5,856 nt of DNA from assembly GCA_947175375.1 (NCBI GenBank), contig CAMWMT010000194.1, positions 1 to 5,856 of the forward strand, read 5' to 3'. The notes under the pieces were generated by a model. That model worked only from the letters and a program-made list of their open reading frames with translations, did not search any database and had not been told where the DNA came from. The stretch comes from an uncultured Clostridiaceae bacterium (GTDB taxonomy: Bacteria > Bacillota > Clostridia > Lachnospirales > Lachnospiraceae). Shown piece by piece: positions 1 to 5,784 of the stretch (positions within the stretch are counted from its first letter, which is position 1; every line of letters begins with the position of its first letter). Made by a program: the position numbers and the translations under genes.

Positions 1-717
1 GAGATCACCACCGGTAATACCATAAAAAATATCATAGAGCTTCTTAGGCAGGCATATCCGGACCGCCTTTGCTATTCTGCAGCGTCTCTGTTGAATGGAA
101 TGACAGCAGCATATCAAAAAGAATACGAAGAGAGCGGAATTCGTCTTCACTGGCTTTTAAAAACCTGTCATGATACTTATGAAGAGCGAATTGTGGATTG
201 TAGAGGGGATGGGACATATCACAGCTGCGATATCCGAATGCCATCTGTTATTCCAGAAGAATACAGGATATCCGGCTATCCGAATGCCCGCAGACTGACT
301 GACGGGAAGGAATATGGGACCGCATGCAGGCAGATGGGGCAGAAAGTACTGGATTATCTGCATCCGATCGGAGGAGAACGGATCCTTGTGGTCGGTACGG
401 AAGAATTCATGTATCCGGCGCTTTTGCTGGCGTCCATGCTGGAAGAAAAAGCGGGTCAGGTCCGGTGCCATTCCACAACTCGGAGTCCTATTATGGTCAG
501 CAGTGAAAAAACATATCCATTGCATGCACGTTATGAACTTCGGAGTTTCTATGATGATCAAAGGATCACATTCCTGTATGACTTGTCAGCGTATGACAGG
601 GTGTGTATTGTGACAGATGCTAAAGAGGCAGAAAAAGAAGGTTTGTATTCTCTGATCAATGCGCTTGTTTCCTGCGCAAATGACAAAATCTATATGATAA
701 GGTGGTGTCAGTCGTGA
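1..717 (+). CDS. PRTase with C-terminal TRSP domain, Ter-associated biosynthetic module (5' partial)
   Basis: The reading frame is open from the first base, so the start lies upstream. The window opens in EITTGNT, which fits the PRPP-binding loop of a type I phosphoribosyltransferase (DDEITTGNT-type), so most of the PRTase domain is outside. The rest is a TRSP domain, named for its Thr-Arg-Ser-Pro motif, which is encoded at 478-489 (context STTRSPI). Before it comes a Rossmann-like stretch, ERILVVGTEEFMYPALLLA, and after it YDLSAYDRVCIVTDA. In the Ter literature this PRTase-TRSP protein is a core enzyme of a predicted pathway to a nucleoside-like compound; substrate and product are unknown. 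It is probably cytoplasmic, with no membrane segment visible. Its TGA stop overlaps the GTG start of the next gene, so the two are translationally coupled. An internal ATG at 91 is not the true start because coding sequence precedes it. Family assignment is fairly sure; chemistry is inference. Confidence 0.88.
   Translation, partial: EITTGNTIKNIIELLRQAYPDRLCYSAASLLNGMTAAYQKEYEESGIRLHWLLKTCHDTYEERIVDCRGDGTYHSCDIRMPSVIPEEYRISGYPNARRLTDGKEYGTACRQMGQKVLDYLHPIGGERILVVGTEEFMYPALLLASMLEEKAGQVRCHSTTRSPIMVSSEKTYPLHARYELRSFYDDQRITFLYDLSAYDRVCIVTDAKEAEKEGLYSLINALVSCANDKIYMIRWCQS
714..717 (+). promoter_or_regulatory. GTGA stop/start overlap with SD at 699-707
   Basis: The TGA of the TRSP gene (715-717) shares bases with the GTG start (714-716) of the StiP-like gene. 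AAGGTGGTG at 699-707 sits 6 nt upstream as a ribosome binding site. This 4-base overlap decides the start and suggests coupled translation of the two PRTase genes. Confidence 0.7.
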
Positions 718-1763
718 GAAGTTCCTATAAAGAGGATGACGTGATATGGCTTTTGAAGGATATTACCGGCCTTGTGGAACCTCTGCCGGCGGAAGAAAGA
801 GAACGCCTGATCCAGTCTGGCAGACATTACTGTGAGATGCTGCCACTGGAATATGTGCCGAGCGCTGCCTATATGGAGACGTATCAGGAAGCTCTAAAGC
901 ATTTTGCGGGACCAGTGGCAGCGGCAGTGGGAAGACTTTCAGATCGGATCATGGAAGAAAGAGGCAGCTCTGTCGTACTCGTCTCACTGGCAAGAGCCGG
1001 AACTCCTGTTGGGATCCTGATCAAGCATTATATCAGAAAAAAATACAGAATATCAGTTCCGCATTATTCCATATCCATTATCAGAGGAAGAGGAATCGAT
1101 CACAATGCCATGGCTTTTCTTTTAAAAAAATACAGTCCCAGGCAGCTTCTTTTCGTGGATGGATGGATCGGAAAGGGCGCGATCCTCGGTGAACTGAAGA
1201 AAGAGATGGAAGTTTACAAAGGAGTATCTCCGGAACTGGCAGTCGTGGCAGACCCTGCCAATATGACAAGACTCTGCGGCACCCATGAGGATATTCTGAT
1301 CCCCAGTTCCTGCCTGAACAGTACTGTATCCGGCCTGGTCAGCCGGACCTTTTTGCGGGATGATATCATTGGACCAGAGGATTTTCATGGAGCAGTCTAT
1401 TATGGAGAACTGACAGAATCAGATCTGTCCGACGATTTTATCCGGACGATCGAAGCAGAATTCGATCAGGTAGAGGGCATAGAAGAAAAACCAATAGACG
1501 GACAGGGAATTGATGAAGTCAGAGAACTTGCCCTTCAGTTTGGGATCCGGGATATCAACCTCATCAAACCGGGTATTGGGGAAGCAACCCGGGTACTGCT
1601 TCGGAGAATTCCTTGGAAAGTGCTGATCCGGAAAGAACTGAAAAATGATCCTTCTCTGGCACATCTGATCCGTCTGGCAGAAGAAAAGCAGGTGCCGGTA
1701 GAATACTATCCGCTCAGACATTATAAAGCGTGCGGATTGATCAAAAAACTGGCAGATACGTGA
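714..1763 (+). CDS. StiP-family PRTase-like protein with C-terminal PELOTA RNA-binding domain
   Basis: This is a protein of about 349 residues. The N-terminal part is a PRTase-like domain: HYCEMLPLEYVPS (about 38-50), SLARAGTPVGIL (91-102), RGRGID (124-129) and the PRPP-loop-like LLFVDGWIGKGAI (145-157). The last 90 or so residues (about 257-349, including IKPGIGEATRVLLRR and ending YYPLRHYKACGLIKKL) match the PELOTA/L7Ae-type RNA-binding domain usual in this family. Databases often call the family 'cysteine protease StiP', but the visible motifs favour a phosphoribosyltransferase-like enzyme. I chose the GTG at 714 because AAGGTGGTG at 699-707 is a good Shine-Dalgarno site 6 nt upstream, and because GTGA overlaps the previous stop. 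GTGs at 702 and 705 lie inside that site and would add four or three residues. It works with the TRSP protein in the Ter-associated biosynthetic module. Whether it binds RNA or a modified base is not known. Confidence 0.9.
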   Translation: MRSSYKEDDVIWLLKDITGLVEPLPAEERERLIQSGRHYCEMLPLEYVPSAAYMETYQEALKHFAGPVAAAVGRLSDRIMEERGSSVVLVSLARAGTPVGILIKHYIRKKYRISVPHYSISIIRGRGIDHNAMAFLLKKYSPRQLLFVDGWIGKGAILGELKKEMEVYKGVSPELAVVADPANMTRLCGTHEDILIPSSCLNSTVSGLVSRTFLRDDIIGPEDFHGAVYYGELTESDLSDDFIRTIEAEFDQVEGIEEKPIDGQGIDEVRELALQFGIRDINLIKPGIGEATRVLLRRIPWKVLIRKELKNDPSLAHLIRLAEEKQVPVEYYPLRHYKACGLIKKLADT

Positions 1764-1858
1764 CAGGAGGTGTTACAAAATGTTCTTTGTCCGTATGCTC
1801 AGCACTCGTATGAAATGAATCGGACTGAGGGCTGGCTTACATTTTGCAACACCCCGTG
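1764..1858. repeat. Imperfect inverted repeat (20-bp arms, 55-nt loop) between convergent genes
   Basis: The left arm at 1764-1783 and the reverse complement of the right arm at 1839-1858 agree at 17 of 20 bases; the shared core is GGTGTTRCAAAATGT. The loop contains a further complementary pair, GTCCG (1789-1793) with CGGAC (1821-1825). It starts directly after the StiP-like stop codon and lies between two converging genes. Because of the symmetry, both strands read similar short peptides (VLQNV ... TFCNT). It could be a dispersed palindromic element (REP- or MITE-like) or a two-way transcription stop; no clean U-run follows a compact stem. The good AGGAGGTG at 1765-1772 is part of the left arm, so it need not mark a gene. 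What is seen is the inverted repeat; its nature is inference. Confidence 0.6.
1780..1818 (+). other. 12-codon ORF behind a strong SD, probably not a gene
   Basis: An ATG at 1780 follows AGGAGGTG (1765-1772) at 7-nt spacing, yet the frame stops after 12 codons (MFFVRMLSTRMK). In many Ter modules a HAD-family phosphatase gene is found near the StiP-like gene, so this could be the relic of a lost start region. However, the ORF and its SD fall inside the inverted repeat, which explains the sequence better. No similarity to a known protein is visible. Confidence 0.2.
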
Positions 1859-1913
1859 TTTATATATAAAAAGATATGATTAACGAAATCCGGTGAAATA
1901 TGAATAGTATATA

Positions 1914-2873
1914 TTAGTGGACTCCGAAAGCTTCAGACAGCATGAGGATCCGTCGCGCCCAGTTGGAATGCACCTTATATTCGTTCATGCGTTCGCCGGA
2001 AGTACATCCGGACACCAGATTTGGGGAAGTCTGATCCCAGCCCAGGATGGCTCTGGCATCTGCCAAATCTTTTTTTGATACTTTATAGGCTTCATTGACC
2101 AGTTCGATCTGTCTGGGATGGATGACCGTCTTGCCGGTAAAACCGCACAGGCGGTCCTGCTTCAGTTCTTTTTTCAATCCCTTTTTCCAGTGTTTTCCAT
2201 GATAATATTCCCATACAGGACCGGAGATTACATAATCTTTCCCGAAGACTGCGATAATATCTGAAAAAATATCAGAGATAGTACGGATGTTGTGTATGGA
2301 TTCTTCAGGACTTCTGCGAAATCCATAGACATGACATAAGTCGTTGCCGCCCACCCGGACATTAAGTACCAGTTCTTCCATGGAATCTAGCTTTTCCTTC
2401 AGGATATACAGAAGATCCTGTCGGCCTCGTAGATCTGTCAGAGATGGATCTTCCAAAATTGGCATCATATAGACAGGTTTCTTGGAATTCTGGTTGACAG
2501 ACAGGATTGCTTCTATATAAGAGTTTGCATTTTTTGACGAAAACTTTGGAATGATAAATCCATGGATCAGATGCGCAGCATTTCCTAAAAGAATAAGCAG
2601 CTTAGCAATCTGTTCCGGATTCCGCACCCTCACAAAGATCTTTGGAATAAAAAATGCTGTTTCTTCGAAGGCCTGCCGGAGTCTCTCCAGAGTGACAGCA
2701 AGCTGCCGCTCTGCCGCTTCCACATGGTCATCGGAGATCGTATCCTCCAGACAAAGGGCAAGAGAATAATGCGTTCCAAAACGTTCCCGGATCAGAGAGT
2801 CGGCAATGCCCATATGATTGGCCGGGCAGTATAAAAGTGGTCCTACACTGTAATATAATACCGAATCTTTCAT
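1914..2873 (-). CDS. HpcH/HpaI-CitE-like C-C bond lyase (TIM barrel), Ter-module type
   Basis: The protein has 319 residues from the chosen start, or 326 from the upstream ATG at 2894. The TIM-barrel lyase motifs stand in order: VGPLLYCPANH near the N terminus, LALCLEDTI with an acidic pair (E43, D44), FVRVRNP (80-86) with its conserved Arg, YMMPILEDPSL with E141, NVRVGGNDLCHVYG (171-184) with an acidic D178, and GKTVIHPRQI (247-256) as in citrate lyase beta subunits. Such proteins cleave or form C-C bonds in acyl-CoA or keto-acid substrates with a divalent metal; the substrate in Ter modules is unknown. I prefer the ATG at 2873 because AGGAGTG (2891-2885) lies upstream of it, although at a long spacing of 11 nt, while that SD overlaps the 2894 ATG, which has none of its own. 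The gene faces the PRTase genes tail to tail and is divergent from the protease/YceG genes. Confidence 0.9.
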   Translation of the reverse strand: MKDSVLYYSVGPLLYCPANHMGIADSLIRERFGTHYSLALCLEDTISDDHVEAAERQLAVTLERLRQAFEETAFFIPKIFVRVRNPEQIAKLLILLGNAAHLIHGFIIPKFSSKNANSYIEAILSVNQNSKKPVYMMPILEDPSLTDLRGRQDLLYILKEKLDSMEELVLNVRVGGNDLCHVYGFRRSPEESIHNIRTISDIFSDIIAVFGKDYVISGPVWEYYHGKHWKKGLKKELKQDRLCGFTGKTVIHPRQIELVNEAYKVSKKDLADARAILGWDQTSPNLVSGCTSGERMNEYKVHSNWARRILMLSEAFGVH

Positions 2874-2911
2874 AAAACAGAATTCACTCCTCATATAATC
2901 ACAATGTCCAC

Positions 2912-2917
2912 ATTATA
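2912..2917 (-). promoter_or_regulatory. Putative -10 box for the C-C lyase gene
   Basis: Read on the minus strand this is a perfect TATAAT, about 40 bp before the preferred ATG at 2873. Transcription would begin near 2905 and give a leader of roughly 30 nt carrying the SD. The region at the usual -35 distance (about 2935-2940) matches TTGACA poorly. Confidence 0.45.
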
Positions 2918-2958
2918 ACATTATTGGGAAGAAAAGCATAGTAATTATTTTTGTGATA

Positions 2959-2967
2959 TGGTATAAT
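2959..2967 (+). promoter_or_regulatory. Extended -10 promoter (TGGTATAAT) driving the structured RNA
   Basis: TGN before a perfect TATAAT (2962-2967) makes an extended -10 element, which can compensate for the poor -35 match (around 2939-2944). Transcription would start near 2974, directly before the G+C-rich structured RNA. It lies about 45 bp from the oppositely directed -10 box of the lyase gene, so the two promoters are back to back. Confidence 0.55.
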
Positions 2968-2974
2968 GAAAAAA

Positions 2975-3290
2975 ATTTATTTGTGTGGCAGAGTACACGT
3001 TGTTGAGTCGACGCTACGTTTATATGTGTGGATTTTACCCGAGAGCAGCCGCTGAGGGTGGAGGGATCCCCTCGCAGGCCCTTCGGGGGCGTTTTTAGCT
3101 TCGGCAAGATCCACCACTTACGGAGACTTGACGCGAGGGCTCTCCCGAGCGTCTTAGTCGTAGTTAGTGGTTAGCTTGACGGAGCGTTGCCCCGGGGCTG
3201 TGAGGGGGTCCCTCCACCCTCAGTGGCGTCCGGCCTGTGGCAACACATATTCCCTGACGCTCTTCCTTCGTACGACTGCACATTCAGGAA
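2975..3290 (+). ncRNA. Large structured noncoding RNA, candidate raiA-type (family unconfirmed)
   Basis: This G+C-rich, gene-free stretch sits in AT-rich surroundings just after an extended -10 promoter. Nested helices can be read off by hand: AGTCG 3006-3010 with 3273-3277; TACG 3015-3018 with 3269-3272; ATATGTGT 3022-3029 with 3243-3250; and a 27-bp helix, 3048-3074 with 3201-3227, with three G-U pairs. Inside lie two C(UUCG)G hairpins (3079-3088, 3098-3105) and an arm made of 3113-3118/3166-3171, 3125-3128/3156-3159, 3130-3134/3149-3153 and 3137-3139/3144-3146, with tandem G-A pairs. GCCCC at 3189-3193 could also pair with GGGGC at 3086-3090, a possible alternative fold. The outer helices bracket the whole region, so the RNA is about 300 nt. 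Size, complexity and host group suggest the raiA RNA class of Clostridia, but I cannot recall its consensus well enough to assert this. I see no tmRNA, RNase P, SRP or group II domain V signatures. No U-run terminator follows. Confidence 0.8.
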
Positions 3291-3309
3291 AAGGTATGCG
3301 TGAAAAATC

Positions 3310-4845
3310 ATGAAGATAAGACATAACATGTCAGATGTTTTCTCTATAAATGAATTTGCGAATATCAGAGGAACATTTGGCGGAGACTATAAGGATGTAT
3401 GTTTCATCCGGATGCTTGGAATGAATTCCACCTATACAGACGAGATCCGGCAGATGGACAGCCTTCTGTCAGAGCAGGCATCAAAAGGACAGATGAGATA
3501 CCAGAGACTCAATGAACTTCCCCGTCTGGTCTCATCGGAAGACGTGAACTACTATTCCGGCTGCTACGACAACTGGACCGCTGGCGGCAGGAAGACACTG
3601 GAACTGAAAGCTTCCGCTCAGAACGGGCTGCTGAAAGAGATTTTGGGAACTGCCTGCAGTGAGGCCGTACGTCTTTTCGGGCAGGTAACGCCCCATGCCA
3701 GCGCCTCTATGGAGAAAAACTTTGCAGTAAAACTAATGTTCTGGGCAGATCAAACAGCAAAGGAACTGCTGGATGGATTTCAGCCAGGGAATGTTATGAA
3801 ACTGGTGATGTCCAATGCTTCCAAAAAACAGGAATATCTGTTTGCCAGCTTTATGACCATGCTGGGAGCAGATGTGATGCTTCTTCAGTATCAGTCGGAT
3901 ATCGATGCGCAGCTTGAGCGGCTGAATCTGTCCAAAAAGGTGCAGCTTGGAGCGTTTGGGGTATGTACACTTCCGGTGTATCAGCCATATGTTCCGGCTC
4001 CTGCGGTTCCACCTCACACGGAGAGAAGGAATAACCGTTCCGCTGTGACCCGCGAACGGAAGCCTTTGGAGGTACGGGTGGCAGGAACAGGCGCGAGAAC
4101 GAATCAGGAAGCTGGCCGGCCGGGAAGCGCCGGTTCGGGAACCGGACAGCCGCAGAGGAATGGTTCCGCCAGTCAGGCACAAAGGAATGCTTCAGGTGCA
4201 GTTCAGATACAGAGAAATACATCTGGAGTGGGAAGTAGCAGGAGAACCGGTCCGCGTCGGGAGCTGGATTTTGAAGAGCTGGCACGTCTGGCTTCTTCCG
4301 TGGTAATGATCTCCGTTCACGATCAAAAAGGTGAAGTGCTGGGAAACGGCTCCGGTATTATGGTCGGAGAAGGCGGATACATACTGACCAACCATCATGT
4401 GGCCAGAGGAGGAAGATTCTATTCCGTCCGGATTGAGGATGATAATACAGTCTACAAGACCGACGAAGTCATCAAATATAACTCAGTTTTGGATCTGGCA
4501 GTGATCCGGATCGACCGAAGATTAAGACCGCTTCCCATCTATGCAGGGGGCAAGGCCCTGGTTCGGGGACAGAAGGTGGTTGCCATCGGTAGCCCGCTGG
4601 GACTGTTTAATTCCGTTTCTGACGGGATCATATCCGGATTCCGTGTAATCGATAATGTGGACATGATCCAGTTCACGGCGCCCATCTCTCACGGAAGTTC
4701 CGGTGGGGCAGTCCTGAATATGTATGGCGAGGTGATCGGGATCAGTACGGCAGGCTTCGACAATGGACAGAATATCAATCTGGCAGTGGGGTATGAATTT
4801 ATCACCCAGTTTGTCAGTGGATTTACAGGACAGTATGGAAAGTGA
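3310..4845 (+). CDS. YceG-like module fused to a cytoplasmic HtrA-like serine protease
   Basis: The protein has 511 residues in three parts. Residues about 15-220 form a YceG-like module: EKNFAVKLMFWADQTAKELL (135-154) and GADVMLLQ (186-193) match KNAYIKFMCWLYYKFERIV and GSDIILLQ in the next gene. Residues about 220-316 are a Pro/Gly/Gln/Asn/Arg-rich linker with three QxQRN repeats. Residues about 320-511 are a trypsin-fold protease of HtrA type with the full triad: H363 in TNHHVA, D395 in DLAVI and S464 in GSSGGAV. There is no signal peptide, membrane segment or PDZ domain, so it probably acts in the cytoplasm; its target is unknown. The start is uncertain: the ATG at 3310 has AGGAAAAGG (3286-3294) rather far upstream, and the ATG at 3328 (MSDVFSINEF) would remove six residues and fits the module start as well. 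It follows the structured RNA without a visible terminator and shares its frame with the next gene, 12 nt further on. Confidence 0.88.
   Translation: MKIRHNMSDVFSINEFANIRGTFGGDYKDVCFIRMLGMNSTYTDEIRQMDSLLSEQASKGQMRYQRLNELPRLVSSEDVNYYSGCYDNWTAGGRKTLELKASAQNGLLKEILGTACSEAVRLFGQVTPHASASMEKNFAVKLMFWADQTAKELLDGFQPGNVMKLVMSNASKKQEYLFASFMTMLGADVMLLQYQSDIDAQLERLNLSKKVQLGAFGVCTLPVYQPYVPAPAVPPHTERRNNRSAVTRERKPLEVRVAGTGARTNQEAGRPGSAGSGTGQPQRNGSASQAQRNASGAVQIQRNTSGVGSSRRTGPRRELDFEELARLASSVVMISVHDQKGEVLGNGSGIMVGEGGYILTNHHVARGGRFYSVRIEDDNTVYKTDEVIKYNSVLDLAVIRIDRRLRPLPIYAGGKALVRGQKVVAIGSPLGLFNSVSDGIISGFRVIDNVDMIQFTAPISHGSSGGAVLNMYGEVIGISTAGFDNGQNINLAVGYEFITQFVSGFTGQYGK
4147..4227 (+). repeat. Three QxQRN(x)SG repeats in the protease linker
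   Basis: Residues 280-287 (QPQRNGSA), 289-296 (QAQRNASG) and 299-306 (QIQRNTSG) are tandem copies of a short motif in a low-complexity, basic, probably disordered linker. The DNA copies differ at several codon positions, so the similarity is stronger in protein than in DNA. Confidence 0.65.
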
Positions 4846-4857
4846 AGTTATGGATGC

Positions 4858-5784
4858 ATGTTTGAACACAGAAGACTTCAGAATCTGGAAGATTATTTTT
4901 TAACACTGGATCAGAGACGGGAGCGGGGGATCTATTTCTACCGGATCAATGGCTGTAATGACGCGGTCCGGGATTTTCTTGGAAAGTATTATGAAGCAGC
5001 GAGAAAGAACGGTGTGATCATAGAAGGGAAGATTCCCAATCCCGAAGAGAAGAATCTCAGTTACTATGAAGAGATCATGGGCAGGGAATTCCGGATGGAT
5101 GCAGGTTTTATGGAAAAAAGCCTGAGAAAATGGCTTCCAAGGATGAACGATGTCCAGAGGAGGCAGGTGGCTTCTTCCCTTTATGATACGTTGTCGGACA
5201 TGCGCAGAGCAGGCAAGAACGACAACATTTTGAAAAACGCCTACATTAAGTTCATGTGCTGGCTTTACTATAAGTTTGAACGGATCGTGAACCGTCTGGG
5301 AGAAGGGGAGATTCCGAAGATCCTGTATGAAGGAGCCGTCACCGCTTATGAACTGAAGATCCTGGATATACTGGCCAAGGCAGGCAGTGATATTATACTT
5401 CTGCAGCGGGAAGGAGATCAGAACTATCTGAGACAGGATCCGGCAGGTGCCCTGTCTTATGCTCTGGAACTGCCGGGTATGGAGCCGTTTCCGGAGGATT
5501 TCGGCATCCGGTGGCTGCGAAGAGAAGCGGAAAAGAGATGGAACCGGGAAAGGCTCTATGGCGGCGGACCATCGGTCACGAACTGTACCAACGCCTGGAT
5601 CGAAGGAAAAGGGCTGGAGGATATCTTAAAAGGAAGTTCTGAAAGGGGCACGGACAACCGGTTCTTCTATAACTGTTTTATCAGGATCAATGGGGTGGAG
5701 GACAAGGTTACTTATCTGAACGAGCTTTATCAGTTCCAGTTAAAGCTCAGAGATAGTAAGAGGAAGATTCTTATCGTGGAATGA
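4858..5784 (+). CDS. yceG: YceG-like protein of the Ter biosynthetic module, cut short by a TGA
   Basis: The reading frame gives 308 residues; YceG-type proteins (Bacillus subtilis YceG is the namesake, unrelated to E. coli YceG/MltG) are usually over 500. They accompany Ter and TelA genes and the PRTase/lyase module; their biochemical role is not established. A first repeat begins at about 25 (IYFYRING ... GVIIEGKIPNPEE, 25-64) and includes KNAYIKFMCWLYYKFERIV (126-144), PKILYEG (153-159) and GSDIILLQ (176-183). A second repeat starts at FFYNCFIRINGVEDK (269-283) and is cut after KRKILIVE by the TGA at 5782-5784, exactly where the first repeat reads IIEG and then continues. The frame stays open to the window end. 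The start at 4858 has only a weak purine-rich site (4837-4847) upstream. It is in the same frame as the protease gene and probably in one operon. The family call is fairly firm; whether the product is functional is doubtful. Confidence 0.8.
   Translation: MFEHRRLQNLEDYFLTLDQRRERGIYFYRINGCNDAVRDFLGKYYEAARKNGVIIEGKIPNPEEKNLSYYEEIMGREFRMDAGFMEKSLRKWLPRMNDVQRRQVASSLYDTLSDMRRAGKNDNILKNAYIKFMCWLYYKFERIVNRLGEGEIPKILYEGAVTAYELKILDILAKAGSDIILLQREGDQNYLRQDPAGALSYALELPGMEPFPEDFGIRWLRREAEKRWNRERLYGGGPSVTNCTNAWIEGKGLEDILKGSSERGTDNRFFYNCFIRINGVEDKVTYLNELYQFQLKLRDSKRKILIVE

Noticed and set aside
231..288. 12-bp direct repeat TATCCGAATGCC at 231-242 and 277-288.
   Set aside because: Both copies lie inside the conserved TRSP gene with no other sign of a mobile element; chance or codon reuse explains it.
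2551..2769. 72-codon plus-strand ORF inside the lyase gene.
   Set aside because: It is antisense to a well-conserved TIM-barrel coding region and has no recognisable domain.
2913..3107. 64-codon minus-strand ORF over the promoter and the 5' part of the structured RNA.
   Set aside because: It runs through the strongest RNA helix and both promoter elements, shows no protein-like pattern and has no ribosome binding site that I can see.
3253..3288. CCTGA (3253-3257) with TCAGG (3284-3288) as an intrinsic terminator.
   Set aside because: The stem is only 5 bp with a 26-nt loop, no U-run follows, and its bases compete with the better outer helix of the RNA.
2975..3290. Structured region as tmRNA, RNase P RNA, SRP RNA or group II intron.
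   Set aside because: I see no tRNA-like ends or tag ORF, no RNase P conserved core, no SRP apical loop, and no domain V or reverse transcriptase.
3733..4398. Three overlapping minus-strand ORFs of 68-149 codons opposite the protease gene.
   Set aside because: The plus-strand protein here has clear domains and a catalytic triad; the antisense frames are rich in Ser, Arg and His and look like shadows.
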